From: Toxonevra muliebris
Taxonomy: Eukaryota > Arthropoda > Insecta > Diptera > Pallopteridae
Reading direction: 5' to 3'
Assembly: GCA_963691655.1 (NCBI GenBank)
Contig: OY829329.1
Location: forward strand, 66,538,322-66,602,321
Length of the DNA stretch: 64,000 nt
A program made the translations under genes and the position numbers. Shown here one piece after another: positions 11,507 to 22,092 of this stretch (positions within the stretch are counted from its first letter, which is position 1; each line of letters starts with the position of its first letter). Under the pieces are notes generated by a model, which worked only from the letters and a program-made list of their open reading frames with translations, was not told the DNA's origin and did no database searches.

Positions 11507-12427
11507 CCACCTTTATCAAAACGTTGCCGGAATAACCACCGTGTGGCGCTCCTATCGTTCCGATTTGAGTTCTGTTTTTTTTGTTAAGTTGGTACATCTG
11601 TTGTTGACATTCCCTCTAAATTTTAACGTCATAGCGACATTTGCAAAAGTTACGTAGCCAAGAGTATATCTATCTCTGGGTGTTTTGGCGATTTTTTAAA
11701 ATTTTATTTTATTGTATTGTATTAAATTTTGCGTAAAAATGAATTTAATAGTGCGCGAACGTTGGAAATGTTGGAAAAGTGTTTCGGCAACGATTCTCTG
11801 AAGAAAACTGCCGTTTACCAGTGGCACGAGCGGTTCAAAAGTGGTCGTCAGTCAATCAAAGATGATGAACGCAGTGGCAGACCATCGACATCGAAAACCG
11901 ACGAAAACGTTGATAAAGTGAAAGAAATTTTGGTCAATAACCGCCAATTAACCATCAGAGAGTATTATTTGGGCGTTATGAGGCATTTGCGTGAAGCAAT
12001 TCGCCGAATGAGACCAGAATTGTGGACAGAAAACTCGTGGATTTTGCACCATGATAACGCACCGTCGCACAGTGCCATCATTATTCGTAATTTTTTGACG
12101 AAAAATGCAACAAATACCATCCAACAGCCACCGAATTCACCTGATTTGGCTCCCTGTGACTTCTTTCTGTTCAATCGAGTTAAAAAACCATTACGGGGAA
12201 CGTGTTTCAGCAGCCGAGAGGAAGAAATGGAAAAAACGCAGGAAGCACTGAAGGACATACCGAAAACCGAATATAAAAAATGTTTCGAGGATTGGATCAA
12301 CCGCTGGCATAAGTATAAGTGTGTTGCAGCCGATGGGTATTACTTTGATGGGGACAATATAGATTTAGATGAGTAAACTTGTATTTTTAATTTTTTGAAT
12401 AAATTCCGAACTTTTTGATCAAGGTGG
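11507..12427 (+). mobile_element. Complete mariner element with internal deletion, TA target duplication
   Basis: The ends are CCACCTTTATCAAAACGTT and, reversed, CCACCTTGATCAAAAAGTT, flanked on both sides by TA (11505-11506 and 12428-12429). The 921-bp element is complete at both ends. Its length plus the missing roughly 375 bp equals a normal mariner of about 1.3 kb. The interior encodes a shortened transposase. A tandem paralogue upstream shows the empty site. Confidence 0.93.
11729..12376 (+). pseudogene. mariner transposase, in-frame deletion of the first catalytic Asp
   Basis: The 215-codon frame runs without a stop through the N-terminal helix-turn-helix region (LKKTAVYQWHERFKSGRQS, SGRPSTSKTDENVDKVK), then goes from LTIRE straight into YYLGVMRHLREAIRR. 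Residues that in full-length mariner transposases (about 345 aa) lie between the second HTH and the EYYLGV block are missing, including the TGDE motif with the first Asp of DD34D. HHDNAPSH and PDLAPCDFFLF keep the other two. The usual start Met and about eight residues are also degraded, with a stop (TAA) just before NEFNSARTLEM. The protein cannot cut DNA, although it may still bind the ends. Confidence 0.9.
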
Positions 12428-12899
12428 TACAATCAAGCAGAGAGACAACTTCACGCACGTGAGAGAGTCGATTTAGAAGTCTCGGCTTGAGTGCATATAA
12501 CTGAACTTTCCGTTCATGTGTTATATACGTGTACTAAGTCGTCTTTGTGCCGATAAGTGTAGAGAGTATCAACAGAGGAAAAGCAACAACAAAATAGAGA
12601 GAAGAAGACTGTAAAAACTTCAACAGAATGTTTTCTAACAATTTTCTAATAAACAACATAGTTTCGCTTTTGCTGTGAGTGCTTGCAGACCCCAAATTTT
12701 CATAATTTTATTGATGAGAAAAGCTTAGGAAGAAATAGATTTAATGGGTACGCCCAGTTTAGAATGAATTAGGCATTCAGATAGCCATGTACTGCCTCAG
12801 TTTGTAGTGCCTTAATAGGAAATCCATGATGATTTTGAGTTGATTTTTGTTAAGCTTTAAACAAGGAGCTACTCTTTACGGGTTATAGTCCCCAATTAG

Positions 12900-13260
12900 C
12901 AGCTTAGCCTGTCTAACCTCAGGGCTCTGAGCCTGGTAGGTTGAACTACCGACTCTTTCGTTTCTTCTTAGTTGTTCTTTTAAAGTATTTGTTCCAATTC
13001 CTAGAAAGGGTTCGGGACCAATGTAATTCTAAGCTAAGCAAAAATCAACTGAGATTAATCATTGCAATAGATGCAAAGATTAAGTTTTGCAATAGTGACA
13101 AAGAAACACCGGAATATATCCTAACACACTGCACTGCAAGACACTCACTCGCAGGAGTAAAGATATCTGGGGCACTGCCACCCATGAAGCAGAGCCGTTA
13201 TTGCCTTGAAGAAACATCGGCTATTCCTTAGAAGAATAGGCTTGTTTAAAAGCTTATAAT
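12900..13260 (+). pseudogene. LINE ORF2 extreme C-terminus, copy E
   Basis: The frame through 13070-13160 reads KFCNSDKETPEYILTHC, the Cys/His motif that follows RNase H in I/LOA/R1-type LINEs. Nothing upstream of it is recognisable as RNase H, so this is a short 5'-truncated copy just before copy C. Confidence 0.55.
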
Positions 13261-13379
13261 CAAGCTACTATTGGGTGTACAATAGATCTGTCAAGGTCAT
13301 AGTACTCTTGGCCGCTGCCTTATTCCATGTAGTCGGCTATCGCATTACCAAAAGCCCATAAGATAGTTACCTTGTTTCT

Positions 13380-14247
13380 CTTGCCCAATGAATCTTAGAC
13401 TCCCGAATGAAGCCAGTGTTTTCCGGGCCAAACTTATGGCGATCAGAGAAGTCAGCAAAGCACTGACCAAAATTCAAAGGAGGGCTAAGGTAGCTATCTT
13501 CACAGACAGCCAAGCGGCAATTAAGGCTCTAGGCCCAGACATAATATCCTCTAGATTAGTGAACCAATACAGGAAGTTACTTGCCACCCTAAGCCATAGG
13601 CAGGATATTGCCATTATTTGTGTTCCTGGTCACAGGAACATCGAAGGCAATGCAAGGGCCGACGAATTAGCGAGGCGAGGTTTAGCTTTTGATTTAAATC
13701 AGGCGCAATCTGTAGCGATTCCCCTGAATAAAATCAAAGCTATTATACTCTCGCACTTCCCTCCCCTTGCAGATAGCAGATGGAAAAGACTTTCCACATG
13801 CGACGTAACCAAAAAAATATGGCCAAAATTCCACCATAACAGAACCAGGGACCTTCTTTGTCACACCCGATCTGTTGTAGCCAGACGGACTGGAGTGCTG
13901 ACGGGACATTGGGCATTAGGGGACCATGCGGCTAGATTTCGCATCCCACACAACATGCACATCAGAAGCTCTAATAGCCTTGAAGAGAGACTCTAACCCA
14001 CTTTCTCTTTCATCACTCGGCTCTTTGCTAGGACCGGACTAAAATTATTTCACTAACCTTTTCTAGACGACATAATCAAGGTCTCTAAACTCGAAATTGG
14101 AAAACTCCTCCAATTTTTTAATTTCACTAACTGGCTCTAGACAATAAAGGGCAAACATCCATTAATAAATAAGGTTGTGGTATCAAAACGGCGCTCTAGC
14201 GCTAATTGTGCTCCCTTTGTGCGGAAGTAGCCACTTTACCTACCTAC
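13380..14247 (+). pseudogene. LINE ORF2 C-terminal relic with RNase H and 3' tail, copy C
   Basis: An open frame from 13388 to 13996 covers most of an RNase H domain: RLPNEASVFRAKLMAI, IFTDSQAAIKAL with the catalytic Asp, VPGHRNIEGNARADELAR with His and Asp, then VLTGHWALGDHAARFRIP. After the stop, remnants of the C-terminus (KLEIGKLLQFFNFTNWL) continue in other frames to about 14140. The first RNase H motif (TDGS) is missing because the copy is 5'-truncated at about 13380. The 3' UTR at about 14173-14247 contains GTGGTATCAAAACGG, AGCCACT and CTACCTAC, and closely resembles the tail of the SINE at 24491-24780. Confidence 0.85.
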
Positions 14248-14393
14248 AGACCTTCTCTTGCCCAATTTATTAAGAAGCTCTATGCATTCTCAGACTAAGT
14301 TCAAGCTTATCTCGAATGAGTTTAGTGCTTTGATTGTGGATTGACGTTGAGTTTTGAGCGATTTCCAACAATGAGTTTCTTTTTTTCCTTTAA

Positions 14394-14737
14394 CCCTTTT
14401 CGGACTATAAGGAAATCAGAGAAAAGAGCGAAAAACCGGACACGGATTCATATCCTTTGACTTCCATTTCATGTTACAATTTTTCATCACAACGGAAGTT
14501 TCACACACCTGAAATCATAAACTTTCATGGGTTAACGGTGATCCTGTGGCCCTCAATAGGAATTTTTTACGAGTTTTTTGGGTACATTTTTATTAGATAT
14601 TTTTTTAAAAACAAAATATTTTACTTTTAGGTTTTCACTTAACCCTTACTTGACCATAATGAAACTAAAAGCGATAGATCAAAACCGAATTCGGATTCGC
14701 CGATTTCGGTCACCGGTGACCAATGGCCTCGAAAGGG
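14394..14737. mobile_element. piggyBac-like MITE with TTAA target duplication
   Basis: The element is flanked by TTAA on both sides (14390-14393 and 14738-14741) and begins CCCTTTTCGG and, reversed, CCCTTTCGAGG. TTAA plus CCC ends is the hallmark of piggyBac-type insertions. Two internal TTAACCC / GGGTTAA sites near 14528-14536 and 14639-14646 suggest a dimeric or rearranged copy. No transposase is inside. Confidence 0.6.
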
Positions 14738-14741
14738 TTAA

Positions 14742-17072
14742 TGCAATCTCTATCAGAATAAAGGGCATTAACCATTTTTTGCGATTTCTAGCAGTTTTTT
14801 TTTGGCTCTTTTCAGTTTTTGTCAAGTTGACTACTTTCGCGCTCTACCGCCCTTTTCCGGGTAACCTCCCTCTTGCCGCGAGATTTCACTCCATAACTTT
14901 CCGCGCTTTGCTGCCGTCATTTTTTCTAGGAGTGTGGCCTATCTACTTCCATTTTTATCTTCTGATGCTTACATCTAGGAGCTCCATATTTGTTCTGCGA
15001 AGCAACTTTTTGCTGAATATTGCATTCATTAAAAATACATACCAAAAGCCACTCTGACTTTCGTAATTGACCCGTAATTTTTTCCTCAGTTCCATCAGAA
15101 GCGTTGACTTGGATTCGAAGATATGATTAAGTGTTCACGGACTTAATGAAGTGATAGGAAACCCCTGTTCTGTTACCCTATGTCAGGCTTAAAACTTTTG
15201 TCTTTTTGTATGCACATCTACTTACTTTCACCAGTAAGTAGATGTATCAGCGTAATCCATATACAGCAAAAAGTTCATCATCATCCATCTCATACCGCTG
15301 TTGGGTAGCGGAAGTAAGGCGACATTTAGCACGTTTTCATTAACTAAGAGAAAGAGCAATATGCAGTCTTGGAGAACACCAGACCTACCTACCAAATATA
15401 TAAACAATTCATGATGAAGAAATATTCATTCGGAATGCTGTTTACACAAGTCGAAAAAAGCTAATTGAATTAACTTCAGCAGCTGCTTTTTTTTGTTCGC
15501 TTAATGTAAACAGTATAACAGATCACGGTGTTGGAACTCTTGCCGATCAATGATCGCTCGAACGAAGATTTACTCGTTTGTTTGTCAATGCACGAGCCGA
15601 ACATCATTTGCGAATATCTCCTGACCCGAATATCTTAATTTGTCGTATCGTATCAAACGAAGAAAGCAATCTTCGTGTGTTTGCTAAGTGTAAACGTTCG
15701 TTAACGTTGATGACTCAGAATTGTAGTTAAAAAAAGAGAAACAAACGAGAGAAAACGTCATCCGTATTATTATTATGCGCTGAGTGAAATTTCGCCGCCA
15801 GTTGGGTTAATTCTGTTCACCGCAACTAACTGAACGCATACTTTTTATTGAAGTTTTCAAAACTTTGAAGTTTTTTAAGTTTCTGCACACGGTTACTTAA
15901 TAATTTTAAAACACTCTTAAGTACTTTTCCCCCCTGTCAAACAAAGCTCTCTATGTGTTAAAGTGATGATTTATCATCTAGAGCATCACATTGCCAGCTG
16001 CCAACCAACCAACCATGGTCAAGGCAAAGTTTTTTTGCTTTAAGAAAATCATAAAAATTTAAAATAATACACAAATGAAGCAAGTTTGCAAAAAACTTTT
16101 CAAATATACTTATGTGCATAAAGTTACGTAGTTATTTTTTTATAGAACCAAAAATGCAGCTAAGGAAAAGTTCTAGTTTTTAAAGTTGTAGGTGTACAAA
16201 TATTTTTGGTAAATGAAATACAAATTTTTAGTAGGTTTAGCATATTTTCATATTTTACAAAAAAATAAAAAAAAAAAATTGTATGTCATTGTGTATTTTG
16301 TTTGCCAAAAATTATCTACATTTTTGTTGCATAACAAACAAGAAATATTTACAGAAATTTTTGGCCAATTTACAAAACTGAAACTATGTATGCAAACATG
16401 TTTAGATTTTAGTTGTTTCAGTGTGTGAGTGTGTGTGTGTGTGGCTGTATAAATATGAGATTAAAATAATATTACATATGTAGTCAGGTCTGTGTGTGCT
16501 GCACATATAGAGATGATGTCCTTTCATGTCCTTACATGTTGCGCTTCACACATCTACACATACATACAAAACTTGCTTTTTTTGTTTTTTTTTTTTTTGA
16601 CAACAGCATTTTAATATGCTTGTTTTTTATTGTTATTGTTGTTGCCATTTTTTCGTGTTTCAGTGTGTGTGTATTTTGGTATTTTGCTAAAAATAAAATG
16701 TTTCATTAAAGCCAAACAACCAACTAAATTGAATCGATATACTGCGCTTCACATTGTGGAAGAGTAAATATTTGGTTGGTTATGTGTGTCATGTATGGAA
16801 TTGATGATGGTCAGTATACACACACACACACATACACATGCACATACATATTTTTACTGTTATTGCTTTTAATACTGCTACTACTAGTACAGCTGCTACT
16901 GTTGTTATTTCCTTGTATCCGTATCCTGTACATATATATACACACACACATACGACAATATATCGATGATAAATCACCTACATTTCGCTGTATCAGTATC
17001 ACTACACCACAGTGGCGCTTATGAAAACAATAGCAAATATTTAATCTCAGCTGTATGATGAAATTAATTATG

Positions 17073-17103
<31 letters not shown>

Positions 17104-17189
17104 ACACATGTGAAGGAACGAAACGGCAATAGAGTTGCCATCCTTTTACCAATAACAATGCACATTTTCTTCATAGAAAAAAAGTTTTA
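14742..17189. other. Non-coding stretch with hairpin and microsatellites
   Basis: Contains a 13-bp perfect hairpin at 15214-15245, GT and CA runs at about 16421-16441, 16816-16832 and 17072-17099, and poly-A/T tracts. The open frames here are AT-rich and low in complexity, and I do not consider them genes. Confidence 0.5.
17072..17099. repeat. (CA)n microsatellite
   Basis: Uninterrupted CA run just upstream of a LINE tail on the opposite strand. Confidence 0.95.
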
Positions 17190-18360
17190 CAAACTTAAGG
17201 TTAGGTTTAGGTTAGGTTTGGAAGGCGTGCGCGAATTTATATACATATCTATATACATGTATGTATATGTATGTATAAACCTGCACTTCCACTCGGAGAC
17301 TTAATTGTCCATTGTGATTGCCCTCACTTAATTGCCCGGATGAGGCACGTCTCTAACCACGGTTTCCGTCAGCTGTCCAGGTAATGTCTTTATTGAACCA
17401 TTTGGTTCTCCGGATGAAGGTAAGAAGATCCGATAGTTCCACTTTCGTTATCTCTGCTAGATTATTGAAAAAGCGCGACCCCAAACATTGGAGTCTGCTC
17501 ATCTGCAGCCATGGACATTGACATAGAAAGTGAAGAATCGATTCTGTCTCTTCTTCATCATGACAACTTCTGCACAGTCCGCTCGTTGGAATGCGCCACC
17601 GTTGAAACATTGGTGCTATAGCACAATGTCCAGTTATGACTCCTGTGAGCAGACGTACTGCAGATTTGTTGTGCCCTAAGAGGACATTTGTCCTCTTTCT
17701 ATCTAACCTTGGCCACAAGGCCCGTGAAACTATACAGTCATCTAGGTTAGTCCAAGCGTCATTTGACACCGCTATGGTGTACTCGTCTATTTTCCTAAAT
17801 AGTTCACACATCGGAGATTGTATAGAGGTATCCGCCTCGTTAATGTCCATTTCAAATCCCCATCTGGCCATTTCATCTGCTATTTCGTTCTCTTCAATAT
17901 TGCTATGTCCAGGAACCCAGCAGAGAGTGACCTTGTGGTGCTCAATGGCCATCAGTGAAGCATGACATTTCTTTATAATCTCCGATTTAACTATTTTGGA
18001 TTCTATTGCCTTCATTGCAGCCTGACTGTCAGTAAAGATAATGATATTCGAAATCGGAATCGTACTGTCTTGTAGAAGTCGAGCTGCTTTCTCAATAGCA
18101 AAAATCTCTGACTGAAAAACGCTGCAGCTGTCAGGAAGACGATACGACCGATGGTAATACCAGCATTACATGTTACCGAACCCGACTCCCAGTCTTCCCT
18201 GGTTGGATAAAGAGTTGGAATTCTAGTAATAAAATCTAAATTTGAAGTCATATAATCCGTGGCTACATCTAAGTCAGCTTTGATTCCATTTTGACCCCTC
18301 CGCTTTATCTCACTCAAAATTGTAGAGTGTCCATAGTTTGCTGATCTCCACACGTTGGAT
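17190..18360 (-). pseudogene. LINE ORF2 C-terminal relic (RNase H), copy D
   Basis: On the minus strand an RNase H domain starts near 18210 and runs through YRLPDSCSVFQSEIFAIEKA (about 18150-18090), IIIFTDSQAAMKAIES with a catalytic Asp (about 18035-18000), and VPGHSNIEENEIADEMAR. The C-terminus with LLTGVITGHCAIAPMFQRW and the Cys/His segment CRSCHDEEE follows, down to 17353. A one-base frameshift lies near 18150. The longest part (18045-17353) is otherwise open, making this the best preserved LINE copy of the window. The 3' UTR ends near 17190 in CCTAACCTAA-type repeats and contains ATCACAATGG, matching the tail of the SINE at 24491-24780. Confidence 0.85.
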
Positions 18361-19028
18361 TCTCTTAGTCTAAGAGCTAATTTTGCGGCACAGCCTTTTA
18401 CAAAACTTAAACTTCAACTATTTTATTTTTTTTTTTTTGTTACATTTAACATTCTCAGCAGTTCTGTAATTATACGCTTAGCTAAATTTAAAATTCCCCT
18501 TATAAAAGCATAGAAATCCTCCTTCTCTTTTGGCTTTCTCACTTTAAGCAAATATATTAAAATAAAATTCACCCAGCTAATTTATCGCCAAAAATCTCAA
18601 GATTACCACCTCAAGCCAAAATAACTTCGCTCAACTGATTTGCTTCCCTTGTCGCTCTCTCTCTCTCTTTTCCTTCTCTCTTCTTCACACTCACTCACTC
18701 ACTTCATTTGTAATTTACGCCTTCCTTCTTCAACTACATTACCAATTTGTCTTTTGAATCTTCAACTTTGTTGGGTAGCAACGATAAAATATCACTGATA
18801 TAATTGCAGCACACTGTCATGCTTGCAGCTAGCATGGGCGTGCACAAGGGGTGAAGGGGGTGATTATTCGCCCACTTCGGAAAAAGAAAATTCATAAAAC
18901 TTGTGCCTAAATTGGAAAAGCGTAGAAAATTCGGTATTTTTGTTTTTAACGAAAACTTTATAGCCTTGCTTCCCACCATTAAACAAAATACTGAGTACGC
19001 CCGTGGCATTTATGCATACTCGTTTATA
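18361..19028. other. Non-coding stretch with a possible small MITE
   Basis: AT-rich and pyrimidine-rich sequence. Near 18832-19008 the ends GCATGGGCGTGC and, reversed, GCCACGGGCGTAC are similar, which may mark a 175-bp inverted-repeat element. I cannot confirm a target duplication. Confidence 0.35.
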
Positions 19029-19146
19029 CAGGGTGATACCATAATGATGGTTAACACAAAATAACTTTAGAACAATAGTTAAAGATTTTCGGTTCTATTT
19101 TGCTTACATTTATTTATACCATAATATTTCAAAAGACAAATACATA

Positions 19147-21083
19147 ACGTAAGTGTAGGTAATTCGGATCGATTTTTGCAAGGGAAATTCGAGCGCTAAA
19201 AATAAGGATTACAGATTTATGAAAAAAAAATTTTATAATACAAAATTAAAGTATATTTCTTCCTCTTTTAAACTGCCCAAAAAAAAAACAAAATATTACT
19301 TTTTTTTTAATAGTTACTTAGGTAACATCACAAAAAATGGATTGCATGTAATTCGGATCGATGACGTATATAATTCGGATCAGCAAAATTTATAGCAAAT
19401 TATCTTTAATTTGAGGTTTATTTAGATGCAAAAGATAAATTTGGTGTTTAAGGAAAATATATATAAAAAAAAAATTTATGTATTTATGCGTAAATACATA
19501 CACATGCATACATACAAATTGTTGTCCACATCTATGTATTTTTCTTATGTAATCATATACCGTTTGTCCGATCTTAGTGATATTTGGTGTAGAGATGCAT
19601 TTGTGTATATGTCAAGTTGTGGGCTATAACATTCGACCGTATCTCTAAAATGGGCGTGGCATTTTTGCGAAAATTCAATATCTTCGAATATCATATCGAG
19701 CTAATTTAATAAAATTTGATATGGAGACTTACTTCTTCCACACCGAACTAATTCTCAATTATGGGCCTACTCTTGGGCGTATCAAAATCAGTAGAAGAGG
19801 CTGTGGCTGGGCGATAGATGTGAATATAATAAAACCAAAAGTATAGGACTGTGCAATTTTACGTAGGAGCAATATCGGATCTAAGGGGCGTAGGAAAGGG
19901 GAAAGGATTTGGGATTAAATACCGCTGACCTCTCTCCCAACTTCCCCCTAACCTCCCCCCAAGTCCACCCTAACCACCCCCTTCCAACACCCACTCCCCC
20001 TACGCCTCCTTAACTCCCCCCTTCCTTACTGATAAGAATTTCATATATTTGATCGTTACCCACAAAAAAAAATTTAAAAGGGATGAACAAATGTTAACCC
20101 CCTTAAGGTAAATCTCTGAACCCGCTAGTCGGTGGCCACGCCCGTGTGCTGTTGAACAATGAAATATATAAAAAATCATTTTTTCGAATCATTCTAAGAA
20201 ATTTCTGAACTCAAATTTATAAGAATATTGACATAATCAAAAATTAAAATGTGGTCTGGAATAAAAAAATACTAATCATTTAACACAAACTAATTTTTAA
20301 AAATATATTTCATATTGAATTTGACTAAAAATTGCTAGTTAGTTTAAAAATTGGTATAACTCTAAGAAACGCTGCTAATTTCAATTAATATTTCAATAGA
20401 AAAAAATATTTTTTGATTTTAAAATGCAAAATTTTTGAATAAAATTCAAAACATTTTTATAGTTTGTCTAAACTTTGAACTCAAATTCCACAAAAACTCT
20501 CTTAACAAAGGGTCGATCCAAATTATCTCCAAACATCACCTATTATATCTAAATCACAACTAAAAAACTTTCATTAATTAAAACTATATAGTTTTTCTAA
20601 ATTTTGTAATTATGCAAACACCTCATTTGCTGGTAATTCGGATCATCGATCCGAATTATCGATTCGGATCATCGATACGAATTCGGATCATCGATACGAA
20701 TTCGGATCATCGATACGAATTCGGATCATCGATACGAATTATATGCAAGTAAATTTTTTTCTTAGTATGTTGTCTGAAATGGTGCTTATTTTTACCAAAC
20801 TATAGCAGAATGTTTAGTGAACCCCTATATAAACTATATAAATATACTTACTAGTCCAAGTTATTATTGTTATAAAATTTGTGGGTTTCTTATATTATTT
20901 GCTAAGGCTTTGTATGAAAATATGCTCACAACAGTTTAATTTGAAATAATTGAAATAAGTGTTGCATACCATTAGAAAGAGGAAATAATAATAAAATTTT
21001 TTAAAAATACCAAAGAAAAGTTATTAGCAAAACAAAATCGATCCGAATTATGTACATTGATCCGAATTACCCTCATTTACGTT
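19147..21083. repeat. Inner inverted-repeat unit with AATTCGGATC iterations
   Basis: Motif copies in direct or reversed form lie at about 19160, 19350, 19373, 20633-20740, 21040 and 21057, concentrated at both ends and in one internal cluster. The arms share GGTAATTCGGATC within about 25 bp of each tip. Confidence 0.6.
20662..20737 (+). repeat. 19-bp tandem repeat, four perfect units
   Basis: Four identical copies of ATTCGGATCATCGATACGA follow one another without a mismatch, preceded by a diverged, partly palindromic unit at about 20633-20661. Confidence 0.95.
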
Positions 21084-21432
21084 ACTTTGCTTTATAACAA
21101 AAAGGCCAAAAAATTTCTGTGTTGAGAATAAACTTTGACTCGTTAGTATAATAGCGAATGTTGAGATACTTACTTAAAATCTAATGAGCAAAGACGATCT
21201 CCAAAACCGAACTATGTACTAAATATGAACAGCTGCCGATGGCGACCGAAATAAGTGGAAGAAAAAGGATATGAATTGCTCAAACACTCAGCAATGATAT
21301 TTCGAAACAAGCACAAAGAGCGATAAAGAAAGAAGTCCAAATTACGGTAATGCATTTCAAGGAAAACTTATTAAATTTATAACGAAAAATCGTACTCGCT
21401 GGAAACAGGTATGATATTTTCGATACAATTGT

Positions 21433-21799
21433 AGGGGAAACTGGACCACGGGGAATTGCGGACCAACAGCATATTTTTTCCCCCAGTAGTGGTTGACAGA
21501 TGTAAATACCTGTCAACAACTCGCCTCACTTTAAGCTCATTTTCTTTTCAGTACTCGACTTGTGTACACACAGTGTTACCTCGCTTCGATCGCAAATAGA
21601 AATGTGGTACTTCTATAATTTTTGTTTTCACTTTGTGTTTGATTTAATTTGACCACATTTCTCGAAAACCAACTCAGGTAAATAATATGTTCATAATATT
21701 CGTGGAACCTTAAGCCTTCGCCTATTCATATGCTGCCATATTGTAAAAGAGAGCATTCGGGGAATTACGGACCACTTTTGCCGGGGAATTATGGATCAC
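21433..21799 (+). repeat. Four dispersed copies of GGGGAATTRYGGAYCAC
   Basis: Two close pairs of the same roughly 16-bp motif in direct orientation: 21433 (degenerate) with 21449, and 21759 with 21783. The core AATT-CGGA-CA resembles the AATTCGGATCA motif of the neighbouring inner unit. Confidence 0.7.
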
Positions 21800-22092
21800 T
21801 CAGTTCTTGACATTTGACAAGCCAAGTTCGTGTATCAGGCGATCAACACTGACGTAGTACTCCCTATACATGAAAATCATTGTGCTGATTAGGAAGCGAA
21901 GATAGAAGTTAACTACAAATGAACTGAAAGTTTTTAATCCGTTTAAAAATTAATTAAATTAACGTTTTAATTTCCGAGAGCTGCAAGTGATTCCCTTAAA
22001 AGCAGACAATCATTATAATTTGTTTAAAATCCATTTTAATGACATCCTCTATCACCTTCTTCTATGTTGACCATTAGCACGAAATCACCCTG

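Larger units (their letters stand above)
11434..12628. repeat. Tandem duplication, unit 2 (interrupted by mariner)
   Basis: Left part 11434-11506 and right part 12428-12628 together align with unit 1 at 11133-11430. The mariner at 11507-12427 splits the unit at a TA. The nature of the roughly 300-bp unit is unknown; it has no coding potential. Confidence 0.72.
19029..22092. mobile_element. 3-kb inverted-repeat element with TA flanks and iterated AATTCGGATC motifs
   Basis: The outer ends are CAGGGTGAT (19029) and, reversed, CAGGGTGAT (22092), each preceded by TATA. About 15 bp further in both arms again agree (ATGGT then AACA). CAGGGTG ends beside TA are typical of Tc1/mariner-related elements. 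Inside lies a second pair of inverted ends, AACGTAAGTGTAGGTAATTC at 19147 and reversed AACGTAAATGAGGGTAATTC at 21083, with many GGTAATTCGGATC motifs. No open frame resembles a transposase. Confidence 0.55.

Noticed and set aside
11965..12300. Minus-strand frame of 111 codons inside the mariner
   Set aside because: It is the antisense shadow of the mariner transposase.
14578..15057. 159-codon plus-strand frame
   Set aside because: It overlaps the piggyBac-like MITE and adjoining AT-rich DNA and shows no recognisable domain.
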